Positions 32,312 through 40,396 of a DNA stretch of 64,000 nt are shown here, in pieces. The translations under genes and the position numbers were made by a program. Source of the stretch: Chitinophagales bacterium (GTDB lineage: Bacteria; Bacteroidota; Bacteroidia; Chitinophagales; Chitinophagaceae); the NCBI GenBank assembly GCA_015655125.1, contig JAATFP010000078.1:1-64000 (forward strand), given 5' to 3'. Numbering within the stretch: the first letter of the stretch is position 1; each line of letters starts with the position of its first letter. The notes under the pieces were generated by a model that ran no database searches, was not told the DNA's origin, and saw only the letters and a list, made by a program, of their open reading frames with translations.

Positions 32312-33970
32312 ATGTTGATCAGCCTTGTAAAGAAATATCCTGTCGCTTTCCTTATGCTTATTTCGGGGTGTATGTTGTTGCCGCATCTTGGTTTACTGCA
32401 AACCAATATCATGGAAGCACGCAACCTTATCACCGCGCGGGAAATGGTACAAAACCATGAATGGATATTCACTACCATCAATGGAAATCCGCGTTATGAA
32501 AAACCGCCATTGCCAACATGGCTCACAGCTGCTGCCGGAAGCATCTTCGGATTCAATGACCTTTTCTGGTTAAGATTGCCCGCAGCTCTTGTAACGCTGA
32601 TGCTTGTGTACTTTTTTTATTTATTGCTTAAAAGCAGCGGATTTAGTCTTCGCCAAAGGTTCAATTCATGGCTGGTATTGACCACATCCTTTTACATCTT
32701 CTTTTCCGGCCGCGATAATCAATGGGATATTTATACCCACGCCTTTATGATGGGCGGCATTTATTATTTTTTTCTCCTGATGCAACATCCGCAGAAAACA
32801 TTGCGTTATCTTTTACCGGCTGGATTATTTTTCGGACTTTCTTTCCTCTGCAAGGGCCCGGTGTCGCCCTATGCACTGTTTCTGCCATTCGTAATCGCTT
32901 ACTTTATTGTTTATAAAAATTCTTTAACGCCCGGCGTTATCAAGGTTTTAGGCATCCTTATTATCGGGTTGGCAATCGGATTGTCATGGCCGCTCTATGT
33001 AAGATTTTTCGATGCTGCAAACTTTCAGTCAGCAACCGCAAAGGAAGCCGGCCGATGGGGAAGCTACAACATCCGCCCTTTTTGGTACTACTGGAGTTTT
33101 TTTACACAAAGCGGAGTGTGGACAATCGCTGCATTCGCAGCACTGCTTTATCCATTTATGAACAAAAGAGTTTCGGACAAAAAACTATACCTTCTTTCCT
33201 TTTTATGGACGATATTTTCTGTATTGCTTCTCTCGTTCATTCCCGAAAAAAAAGCGCGCTACTTATTGCCCGTACTCATTCCCCTTGCAATGAACACAGG
33301 ATTTTATATCGAATACCTCATCCGTAATTTAAAGAATATCCGAAGCCGGCTGGAAAATATCTTCATCAACATTTCTTTCGGATTGCCAGGTGTTATTGCC
33401 GTTGCAGCACCGGTAGCAATAGCTCTGTTATTAAAAGAAAGGGCCGCGGATTACATTTTCTGGATCACTGGTTTAAGCCTGGCTTGCTTTTGCTGTGCAT
33501 GGTTCATACTGCGCGGATTGATCAAAAGAAATTTCAGCAAAGTGTTCTATGCTATAGTAGCGATGATGTGCGCCCTCGTGATCTTTGTATTTCCAATCAC
33601 TAAAGCCTATTATTCGAATCCCCGATATTATGCCGCAACAAATCTTCATAAAATTGAACAGGAAGAAAATATACATTCGTTTGAAGTAAACGGTTTTACG
33701 CCCGAAATTATCTGGGATTATAAGGGAACCATCCCGGAATTGATGATCGATGGCCAACCCAAAAATATTACGGATACTACTTTCGGACTTTTAGTTAGTA
33801 GCGAAGATGAAGACAGCTGCCGGATCAAAATGCGTGGTTACTCCTTCAAAAAGCTGGCGACCGTAGACCTTAATAATGTTGCGCCTGGCAATAAACAATA
33901 CAATGCACGCCTGACAAGAAGTTACTTTTTAGTGAAGAAAGCAGATACTTCAATACATGTGCCTTTATAG
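32312..33970 (+). CDS. GT39/ArnT-like membrane glycosyltransferase
   Basis: Predicted polyprenyl-phosphate-sugar-dependent glycosyltransferase of the PMT/ArnT superfamily, acting on the periplasmic side of the inner membrane. 552 residues with about 11-12 membrane segments. The first periplasmic loop holds MEARNLITAREMVQNHEWIFTTINGNPRYEKPPLPTWLTAAAGSIFG, the family motif with the acidic catalytic residue and the KPPLPTWL block. The C-terminal about 110 residues form a soluble periplasmic domain. The acceptor (lipid A, glycan or protein) cannot be told from sequence. Monocistronic, with its own promoter. Confidence 0.9.
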   Translation: MLISLVKKYPVAFLMLISGCMLLPHLGLLQTNIMEARNLITAREMVQNHEWIFTTINGNPRYEKPPLPTWLTAAAGSIFGFNDLFWLRLPAALVTLMLVYFFYLLLKSSGFSLRQRFNSWLVLTTSFYIFFSGRDNQWDIYTHAFMMGGIYYFFLLMQHPQKTLRYLLPAGLFFGLSFLCKGPVSPYALFLPFVIAYFIVYKNSLTPGVIKVLGILIIGLAIGLSWPLYVRFFDAANFQSATAKEAGRWGSYNIRPFWYYWSFFTQSGVWTIAAFAALLYPFMNKRVSDKKLYLLSFLWTIFSVLLLSFIPEKKARYLLPVLIPLAMNTGFYIEYLIRNLKNIRSRLENIFINISFGLPGVIAVAAPVAIALLLKERAADYIFWITGLSLACFCCAWFILRGLIKRNFSKVFYAIVAMMCALVIFVFPITKAYYSNPRYYAATNLHKIEQEENIHSFEVNGFTPEIIWDYKGTIPELMIDGQPKNITDTTFGLLVSSEDEDSCRIKMRGYSFKKLATVDLNNVAPGNKQYNARLTRSYFLVKKADTSIHVPL

Positions 33971-34194
33971 TATATTTTTAAAATCCGCCATATGGAGGTT
34001 GCCGGTGTGAGGTTGTTTTCTGATCCGTCTTCAACATGCTTAGCCCGGCAGCCTTCTGCCCTATTGAGTTTGCGAAAATAAGCACAGAAACCTGTTTTCA
34101 TTCAGCGTTATTTTTAACGGCACAAGAGATTAATCTTAATATTCTTTCCATTTCTTCAAAAGCACTAATTTTAGAGAATCTTCAAATTTCTAAA

Positions 34195-35982
34195 ATGGTT
34201 TCAAATTTCTACGCCGAAAATCTTACCCGCCTGCAAGCAGAACAAAAAAAATTGCTGCGCAAAAAATCTGCATTGGGCGTTCTTCGTTTCGGCAGCATCG
34301 CTGCGCTGGTTGCGGTGTTTTATTTTCTATGGTCAATCGGATGGATATATGTAACAGCCGGCGCCGTATTACTGCTCTTTGTGTTTGTGCAATTGCTTTA
34401 TAAGGATCTTTCAAACAAAGCAGCCATAGAACATTTATCAAATCTTATCTTGGTGAATGAAGATGAAATAAAAGCGCTGAGCGGAAATTATTATCATTTC
34501 AAAGATGGAAACGAATTACAACCAAAAGAGCATTCGTACGCAAATGATATGGATATACTTGGTCATGCATCTTTGTTTCAGCTGCTTAACAGAACCACTT
34601 CTGAAATGGGCGCAAAACAATTGGCCGATTGGTTATTGCACCCTTCAAATACCGATACCATCGTCAATCGTCAAAAAGCAGTAAAGGAGCTTTCGGAAAA
34701 AATTCACTGGCGGCAAAAATTGCAGGCTTATGGTAAAGAAAGCAGCATCAGGTTGCAAACGTTGTTTCGGCTGCAGCGATGGATGCAGGAACCAACCGCT
34801 TTCATTCAATTCAAAGCATGGAAATGGCTTCGCTATCTTTTGCCGGGAATCATGCTGGGAATAAGTGCGGCCGCGTGGTTCGATCTGGTGGGTATGAATG
34901 TTTTTTACGGTACATTGTTTTTGTTTGCGGTGATCGCGTTTCAGATAAATAAATTTGTGGCACCTATACATGAGCAGTTGTCGAAAATGGTAGATGAACT
35001 CGATGCTATGTCTCAAAGCATTGAAACGATCGAGCGGGAAAGTTTCACGTCGGAATTGCTGATGGGATTACAAAGAAATTTCAGATCAGAAAATGGGAAC
35101 GCTTCGGAAAAATTGCGGTATTTAAAAAAGATGCTGGACCGGTTGGATCTGCGTTACAACATCGTATTGTCTGCGCCGCTCAATTTATGGCTGCTCTGGA
35201 ACCTGCAGCAGGTGCTGGATCTGGAGAAATGGAAAAGAGATCATACGGATACAATCAGTAACTGGTTCACCACACTGGGCGAATATGAAGCTTTGTGCAG
35301 CTTTGCAGCCTTACATTTCGATCAACCGGAATGGGTATTTCCGGTGATCACCGAAAACCATTTTTCCATTGAAGCAACAGCACTCGGGCATCCGTTGATC
35401 AACCCAAATAAACGCGTTAATAACTTTATCAATATTCACCGGCGTGGCGAGATCATGATTGTTACCGGAAGTAATATGGCGGGCAAAAGCACATACCTGC
35501 GCAGCGTTGGAATCAACGTTATCCTGGCAATGGCCGGCGCACCTGTGTGTGCAAAATATTTTTCTGTATCGCCTGTACACGTGATCAGCAGTATGCGCAT
35601 CGCCGATAACCTGGAAGAAAGCACTTCTACTTTTTACGCCGAATTAAAAAAGCTCAAAGCTGTTATCGATAAAGTAAATGCAGGTGAAAAAGTGTTTGTG
35701 TTGCTCGACGAAATTTTACGCGGCACCAATTCCCTCGATCGTCATACCGGTTCTGTTGCCTTGGTAAAACAACTCATCCGCCAAAAGGCTGCAGCCATCA
35801 TCGCTACGCATGATATTGCCTTAGCGGAACTCCGGAAAGAATTTCCTGATGAGATACTTAATTATCATTTTGATGTACAGGTTTCCAATGAAGAATTGTA
35901 TTTCGATTACAAACTGAAGCCAGGCATTTGCGCAAGCATGAATGCATCGATATTGATGAAAAAGATTGGGATCGAGTTATAG
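34195..35982 (+). CDS. MutS-related membrane-anchored ATPase
   Basis: 595 residues from ATG 34195 (MVSNFYAENLTRLQAEQKKLLRKK). The track start at 34036 adds an unlikely extension. Two membrane segments lie near residues 30-70 and another pair near 200-245. The C-terminal about 200 residues are a MutS-family ABC ATPase: Walker A VTGSNMAGKSTYLRSVGINVILAMAGAPVCA, SMRIADNLEESTSTFYAELKKLK, Walker B VFVLLDEILRGTNSLDR, and IIATHDIALAEL. The N-terminal mismatch-recognition and connector domains of true MutS are absent. It is therefore not expected to initiate mismatch repair. This membrane-bound MutS-like type is common in Bacteroidota and its function is unknown to me. Confidence 0.9.
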   Translation: MVSNFYAENLTRLQAEQKKLLRKKSALGVLRFGSIAALVAVFYFLWSIGWIYVTAGAVLLLFVFVQLLYKDLSNKAAIEHLSNLILVNEDEIKALSGNYYHFKDGNELQPKEHSYANDMDILGHASLFQLLNRTTSEMGAKQLADWLLHPSNTDTIVNRQKAVKELSEKIHWRQKLQAYGKESSIRLQTLFRLQRWMQEPTAFIQFKAWKWLRYLLPGIMLGISAAAWFDLVGMNVFYGTLFLFAVIAFQINKFVAPIHEQLSKMVDELDAMSQSIETIERESFTSELLMGLQRNFRSENGNASEKLRYLKKMLDRLDLRYNIVLSAPLNLWLLWNLQQVLDLEKWKRDHTDTISNWFTTLGEYEALCSFAALHFDQPEWVFPVITENHFSIEATALGHPLINPNKRVNNFINIHRRGEIMIVTGSNMAGKSTYLRSVGINVILAMAGAPVCAKYFSVSPVHVISSMRIADNLEESTSTFYAELKKLKAVIDKVNAGEKVFVLLDEILRGTNSLDRHTGSVALVKQLIRQKAAAIIATHDIALAELRKEFPDEILNYHFDVQVSNEELYFDYKLKPGICASMNASILMKKIGIEL

Positions 35983-36037
35983 GTATCGGATTCAAGTCAT
36001 TGGCTATAAAAAAGCATATAACATTAAAGCTGACACT

Positions 36038-36700
36038 TTACGGATTTTTCCCCTTCAGCATTGGCACGAAAGAAAAATTATGAAATGTTTCTTCGTTGAA
36101 AGTACCGTCCGCATTTTTTGTGAGCCGAAGCATCCGCTGATGTTCGCCGTTTTCATCATCTACAGGAATGACCATCTTGCCGCCGGTTTTTAATTGCGCA
36201 ATCAATTTTGGCGGAACAAACGGCGCAGCCGCCGTGATGATTACTTTATCGAATGGCGCAAACGTAGGAAGGCCCTCAAATCCGTCACCATAAAAAAATT
36301 TAAGATTATGGTAAACAGATTTAAAAATATACTGCCTTGTTTTATCAAAAAGATTTTTTTGCCTTTCAATGGTAAATACTTTCGCGCCCATTTCGACGAG
36401 TACAGTTGCCTGGTAAATACTCCCGGTACCGATCTCCAGGATTTTTTCATGCGGCTTCACCTGCAATAGCTGGGTTTGGTATGCAACTGTATAAGGCTGA
36501 GAAATCGTTTGTCCATCGGAGATCGGGAACGCACGGTCCTCGTAGGCAATATTGTCCAGCGCAGTATCAAGAAAGTAATGGCGCGGGATATTGTTCATAG
36601 CTGCAAGCACAGTTTCATCGGTTATTCCCTTGCCCCGAAGCACATCCATTAATTTTTTTCTCAGCCCCTTGTGCCGGTATGTATCCTCAAATTTTCTCAT
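36038..36700 (-). CDS. pcm: Protein-L-isoaspartate O-methyltransferase family
   Basis: Predicted SAM-dependent methyltransferase that starts repair of isoaspartyl residues in aged proteins. 220 residues, the usual length. Visible motifs are VLAAMNNIPRHYFLD, ISDGQTISQPYTVAYQTQLL, motif I ILEIGTGSIYQATVLVEMGAKVFTIER, and GDGFEGLPTFAPFDKVIITAAAPFVP. Motif I is odd: the normal GTGSGYQ reads GTGSIYQ, replacing the third glycine of the SAM-binding loop by Ile. That might weaken cofactor binding. It converges with the MutS-like gene. Confidence 0.9.
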   Translation of the reverse strand: MRKFEDTYRHKGLRKKLMDVLRGKGITDETVLAAMNNIPRHYFLDTALDNIAYEDRAFPISDGQTISQPYTVAYQTQLLQVKPHEKILEIGTGSIYQATVLVEMGAKVFTIERQKNLFDKTRQYIFKSVYHNLKFFYGDGFEGLPTFAPFDKVIITAAAPFVPPKLIAQLKTGGKMVIPVDDENGEHQRMLRLTKNADGTFNEETFHNFSFVPMLKGKNP

Positions 36701-36797
36701 AGCAACCGCAATATAATTTATAATTAATAATTGATAACTGATAATGAATAACCTTCATTTAACTGCCCGCGATAATATTCCAGGCTCTTTTAAATTC
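36701..36797. repeat. AT-rich short repeats between pcm and the phosphohexomutase
   Basis: TAATTAATAATTGATAACTGATAATG (about 36721-36746) is partly mirrored by TTATTAACTATCAACTATCAATTA (about 36838-36861) on the far side of the terminator. That is a loose inverted pair of 8-9-nt-period repeats flanking the intergenic region. Confidence 0.4.
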
Positions 36798-36826
36798 AAA
36801 AGAGGATACATATCATATCCTCTTTT
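36798..36826 (-). terminator. Terminator of the phosphohexomutase gene
   Basis: AAAAGAGGATA-CATATCA-TATCCTCTTTT is a perfect 11-bp stem located 33 nt past the stop codon of the leftward phosphohexomutase gene. In gene sense it is followed by a short T-containing stretch. Confidence 0.75.
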
Positions 36827-36858
36827 TAAGAAAAAAATTATTAACTATCAACTATCAA

Positions 36859-38580
36859 TTACACCCCTAACTCCTTCTCGATCCGCTTGATCTTTTCATC
36901 AAGGGCCTTTTCCGTCACATCAAAATATTCTGCGCCCGCCAATGTTGTATTTACGCTGAAATAATATTTGATCTTCGGTTCCGTACCGCTTGGACGTGCA
37001 GAGATTACACTTCCATCGTGCAAAATATATTGCAGCACATTGCTCTTCGGAAGATCGATCGTCCATTCGGTTCCGTCGATCAGGTTTTTTCCCTTTTGCG
37101 TTTCATAATCCAGGAACTTTTCTACTTCGATGCCGTCAAATTTTCGTGGCGGGTTGTTCCTGTCTTCTTCCATCATCTTCGCAATTTCCGCGGCTCCGTT
37201 CATACCTTTTTTCGTGATGCTGATGAGGTTCTCTTTGTAAAAACCATACTGCACGTAAAGATCCACGAGTTTATCAAAAAGCGTACGACCCTTATTTTTT
37301 TCATACGCAGCCATTTCACAGATCAGCGCAACTGCACTTACAGAATCTTTGTCGCGCACTTTATCACCGATCATCAAACCAAAACTTTCTTCGCCGCCGA
37401 CAATATAATTTTCTTTGCCTTCTTTTTCTTTGATCAGCGAAGCGATCCATTTGAAACCGGTCAATACGTTGTAACACGCCACACCATTGGCTTCCGCAAT
37501 CTTATCGATCATGTTGGTGGTAACAATCGTTTTCACCACCATATCATTCGGCTGCGCAATGCCTTTGGCTTTGCGGGCCTCGATCATATAATTAAATGCC
37601 AGCAAAGCAGTCTGGTTGCCGTTCAACAGGATCCATTCGCCTTTGTTATTTTTTACACCAACGCCTACCCTGTCGGCATCCGGGTCTGTTCCTAACAAAA
37701 TATCCGCATCCAGTTGTTCTGCCTGTTTGAGACCAATACTCATCGTTTCCTTTTCTTCCGGATTCGGGTAGATCACCGTTGGAAAGTTGCCATCCGGCTC
37801 CGCCTGTTCCTTCACGATATGGACATTGGTAAACCCGAATTTTTGCAATGCGCCCGGCACCAGCATAATGCCCGATCCATGGATCGGCGTATAAACGATC
37901 TTCAGATCGTGCTGGCTCTTAATCACATCGGGATACACGCTCAGTTCTTTCACCATTTCCAGGTACGCTTCATCCACTTCCTTACCAATAATCGTGATGT
38001 TACTTTCTCCACCACTCCATTTCACATCATCTGGTGAAGTGATCTTTTCTACTTCCACTATCACGTTCGTATCGTGCGGAGATACCATCTGCGCACCGTC
38101 ATCCCAATATGCTTTGTAGCCATTGTACTCTTTTGGATTATGACTCGCCGTACACACCACGCCACCTTTGCAACCGAAGTAACGGATAGCGAAACTCAGT
38201 TCCGGCGTGGGTCGCAGGCTTTCAAACAAATAAACTTTTATACCATTTGCCGCAAAAACGTTGGCAGTGATCTCTGCGAAATCGCGGCTGTTATTTCTGC
38301 AATCGTGTGCGATCGCAACGCTGATCTCACCGGTAAAACATTGCTTCAGATAATTAGCGTAGCCTTGTGTGGCCATGCCTACGGTATATTTATTCATCCG
38401 GTTGGTGCCAATGCCCATGATGCCACGAAGTCCACCCGTACCAAATTCGAGGTTTTTGTAAAATGCATCGGCGAGCTCATCGGGATTTTCCTTCTCCATT
38501 TTGCGGATCGCTTCTTTAGAAGCTTCATCATAGTTGCCCTCCAGCCATTTGTCTATTTTGTCTTGAATATTCTTATCCAT
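36859..38580 (-). CDS. Phosphoglucomutase/phosphomannomutase (phospho-sugar mutase)
   Basis: Predicted alpha-D-phosphohexomutase interconverting hexose 1- and 6-phosphates. 573 residues from ATG 38580 (MDKNIQDKIDKWLEG). The alternative start at 38604 overlaps the predicted -7 box and is rejected. The four signature loops are present: active serine VCTASHNPKEYNGYKAYWDDGAQ, metal-binding GTDPDADRVGVG, sugar-binding VGGEESFGLMIGD, and phosphate-binding ISARPSGTEPKIKYYF. The length and motifs match the eukaryote-like PGM2/PMM group found in Bacteroidota. It could feed glucose 1-phosphate from starch breakdown into glycolysis. A terminator follows. Confidence 0.95.
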   Translation of the reverse strand: MDKNIQDKIDKWLEGNYDEASKEAIRKMEKENPDELADAFYKNLEFGTGGLRGIMGIGTNRMNKYTVGMATQGYANYLKQCFTGEISVAIAHDCRNNSRDFAEITANVFAANGIKVYLFESLRPTPELSFAIRYFGCKGGVVCTASHNPKEYNGYKAYWDDGAQMVSPHDTNVIVEVEKITSPDDVKWSGGESNITIIGKEVDEAYLEMVKELSVYPDVIKSQHDLKIVYTPIHGSGIMLVPGALQKFGFTNVHIVKEQAEPDGNFPTVIYPNPEEKETMSIGLKQAEQLDADILLGTDPDADRVGVGVKNNKGEWILLNGNQTALLAFNYMIEARKAKGIAQPNDMVVKTIVTTNMIDKIAEANGVACYNVLTGFKWIASLIKEKEGKENYIVGGEESFGLMIGDKVRDKDSVSAVALICEMAAYEKNKGRTLFDKLVDLYVQYGFYKENLISITKKGMNGAAEIAKMMEEDRNNPPRKFDGIEVEKFLDYETQKGKNLIDGTEWTIDLPKSNVLQYILHDGSVISARPSGTEPKIKYYFSVNTTLAGAEYFDVTEKALDEKIKRIEKELGV

Positions 38581-38601
38581 ATGGTGCTGTTTTAAAGTCT
38601 T

Positions 38602-38609
38602 CAAAAGTA
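38602..38609 (-). promoter_or_regulatory. -7 promoter element of the phosphohexomutase gene
   Basis: In gene sense TACTTTTG matches TAnnTTTG, about 22 nt upstream of the chosen ATG at 38580. It overlaps the alternative upstream ATG at 38604. No clear -33 TTG. Confidence 0.5.
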
Positions 38610-38641
38610 TAATATTAGTATGTTATTCAGAGCATTAAAGT

Positions 38642-38649
38642 TATTTTTG
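38642..38649 (+). promoter_or_regulatory. -7 promoter element of the DUF2279 gene
   Basis: TATTTTTG (TAnnTTTG) lies 6 nt before the ATG at 38656. This favours that start over the ATG at 38620, and again implies a leaderless or nearly leaderless mRNA. Confidence 0.45.
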
Positions 38650-38655
38650 TTTTTT

Positions 38656-39786
38656 ATGAACCAAGCTGACCTTTTTGGCACTCTATCATCTTTATTTGCT
38701 GCGGCAAATAAAAGCGCTATATTCAGCCGCCTTTCCGCATTGATCCTTCTTTTGATGTGTGCAAACCTTACCGTACCTGCGCAAACAAATGTTCCACTTA
38801 TTGTACCAGAAAAAAAAGACAGTCTCCTCAGTAACATAACCGATGCGCCCTCGAACACCGTTATAAATAATGTCGGTTTTACCGGGCCGATAAGGTGCTT
38901 ATTTTTAGAGCCCGGTAATTATTATTATGTGCCGCGTGCAAAAATAAAAAGTCGGGTCAAAACCATCGCTATCGTAAACATCGCCGGCTACAGTGCAGCA
39001 ATGGTGGGGCTTTACGCAGCATGGTACAAAGATTATCCGCAGGGGAAATTTCATTTTTTTAATGATAATGCCGAATGGAAAGGCATCGATAAATTAGGTC
39101 ATACTTACAGCGCCTATGCCGAAAGTAAGGCCAGCATGGAACTCTGGCGCTGGACAGGTATTGATCGCAAAAAAAGAATTCTTATCGGCGGCTTCAGTGG
39201 CGCTATCTATCAGACAACGATCGAAATACTGGATGGATTCAGTAAAGAATGGGGCTGGAGCTGGGGCGACTTTGGTGCAAATATTATCGGCAGTTCGATG
39301 CTCGTCGCCCAAGAATTTGCCTGGAACGAACAGCGCATCCAGTATAAATGGTCATTTCACCGCAAAACTTACAAAGATCCGCGGCTCAACGCCCGCAGCG
39401 ATGATATTTTCGGCAAAAGCGATCCTGAACGGTTTTTAAAAGATTACAACGGGCAAACTTATTGGCTAAGCACAACGCTTAAGCCGTTCTTTCCGGGTTC
39501 ACGTATTCCCGCATGGCTCCAGGTTTCGGTCGGAACGGGCATTGAAGGCGTCTTCGGTGCCAGGAGCAATATCGCAAAAGATGAAAATGGAAACGTCACT
39601 TTCGATGCATCCGGTGTTCCGCGTCGCAGGCAATGGTACCTTGCGCCGGATGTTGATCTCACAAAAATCAAGACAAAAAAGATAGGGATAAAACTGGCGC
39701 TTACTTTACTCAACATCATTAAGTTTCCTACGCCATCCTTGGAATACAGCCGTGGAAAAATGAGTTTCAACTGGTTTCACTTTTAA
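38656..39786 (+). CDS. DUF2279 family exported protein
   Basis: 376 residues from ATG 38656. The track start at 38620 gives 388. The hydrophobic segment LSALILLLMCANLTVPAQ is a signal peptide placed unusually deep (about residues 27-44 from this start). The DUF2279 core shows AEWKGIDKLGHTYSAYAESKASMELWRW, IGGFSGAIYQTTIEILDGFSKEWGWSWGDFGANIIGSSMLVAQEFAW, and SDPERFLKDYNGQTYWLS. Conserved His and Glu in a helical bundle suggest an envelope membrane-associated protein. The family's function is unknown. It is divergent from the phosphohexomutase gene. Confidence 0.88.
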   Translation: MNQADLFGTLSSLFAAANKSAIFSRLSALILLLMCANLTVPAQTNVPLIVPEKKDSLLSNITDAPSNTVINNVGFTGPIRCLFLEPGNYYYVPRAKIKSRVKTIAIVNIAGYSAAMVGLYAAWYKDYPQGKFHFFNDNAEWKGIDKLGHTYSAYAESKASMELWRWTGIDRKKRILIGGFSGAIYQTTIEILDGFSKEWGWSWGDFGANIIGSSMLVAQEFAWNEQRIQYKWSFHRKTYKDPRLNARSDDIFGKSDPERFLKDYNGQTYWLSTTLKPFFPGSRIPAWLQVSVGTGIEGVFGARSNIAKDENGNVTFDASGVPRRRQWYLAPDVDLTKIKTKKIGIKLALTLLNIIKFPTPSLEYSRGKMSFNWFHF

Positions 39787-39925
39787 TCAAAGATTTTAAA
39801 AGATTTTGCGGATTACACAGATCGCGTTCAAAAACCAGCCTGTTGCTAAATAAAATCAAGAAGAAACCAACTCGAATGATTCTCCTTCTGTGAAATCAAA
39901 AAATCAATAAAAATCTGTGTTTATT

Positions 39926-40126
39926 TTATTTACCGATTTGGTTGATCGAGTATGCAGGTGTGGTAATAAAAATATCGGTGCGGATATTCCGGATGTCTTC
40001 TTCAGTGATCACATCGTTTACATCGGAGAGGTGCTTGCGGATTTTTTCTTTAGTGGAAGTATCAACTAAAATTTGCGAGACAGTTTCAGCAGCGTTCATG
40101 ATGATTTTTTTCAGTTTCTGGCTCAT
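39926..40126 (-). CDS. Small hypothetical protein
   Basis: 66 residues (MSQKLKKIIMNAAETVSQILVDTSTKEKIRKHLSDVNDVITEEDIRNIRTDIF). No signal peptide or cysteine. The first two thirds are predicted amphipathic helices. It stands alone, convergent with the DUF2279 gene. Composition is coding-like, but no family is recognised. Confidence 0.6.
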   Translation of the reverse strand: MSQKLKKIIMNAAETVSQILVDTSTKEKIRKHLSDVNDVITEEDIRNIRTDIFITTPAYSINQIGK

Positions 40127-40396
40127 ATCCGAAAATTTTATAAAATAAATGTAAGCCTTAATTCAGAAGCGTTATTTACATTTTCTGCACAAGTGCCACG
40201 CAAAATTATCTATAATAATTTATTGATTTACAATCATTTCAAGGCTTAACAATTCGGTAATATTGGGAAAAACTCTCATTATGGTTTTTAATATTTTAGC
40301 TTAAATTAGTTTCAAATCTTTTTTAATTAGGATTTCTTCAATTAAAAAAGAAAACCGTTGTGGCTTCCTCTTTGCAAATTATTGAATTGGTAATTC

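Noticed and set aside
34195-35982. MutS-like gene considered as the mismatch-repair protein MutS
   Set aside because: It lacks the mismatch-binding and connector domains and has membrane segments. Only the ATPase part is shared.
38601-38858. 85-codon minus-strand ORF opposite the DUF2279 start
   Set aside because: It overlaps the signal-peptide region of the supported DUF2279 gene and the phosphohexomutase promoter.
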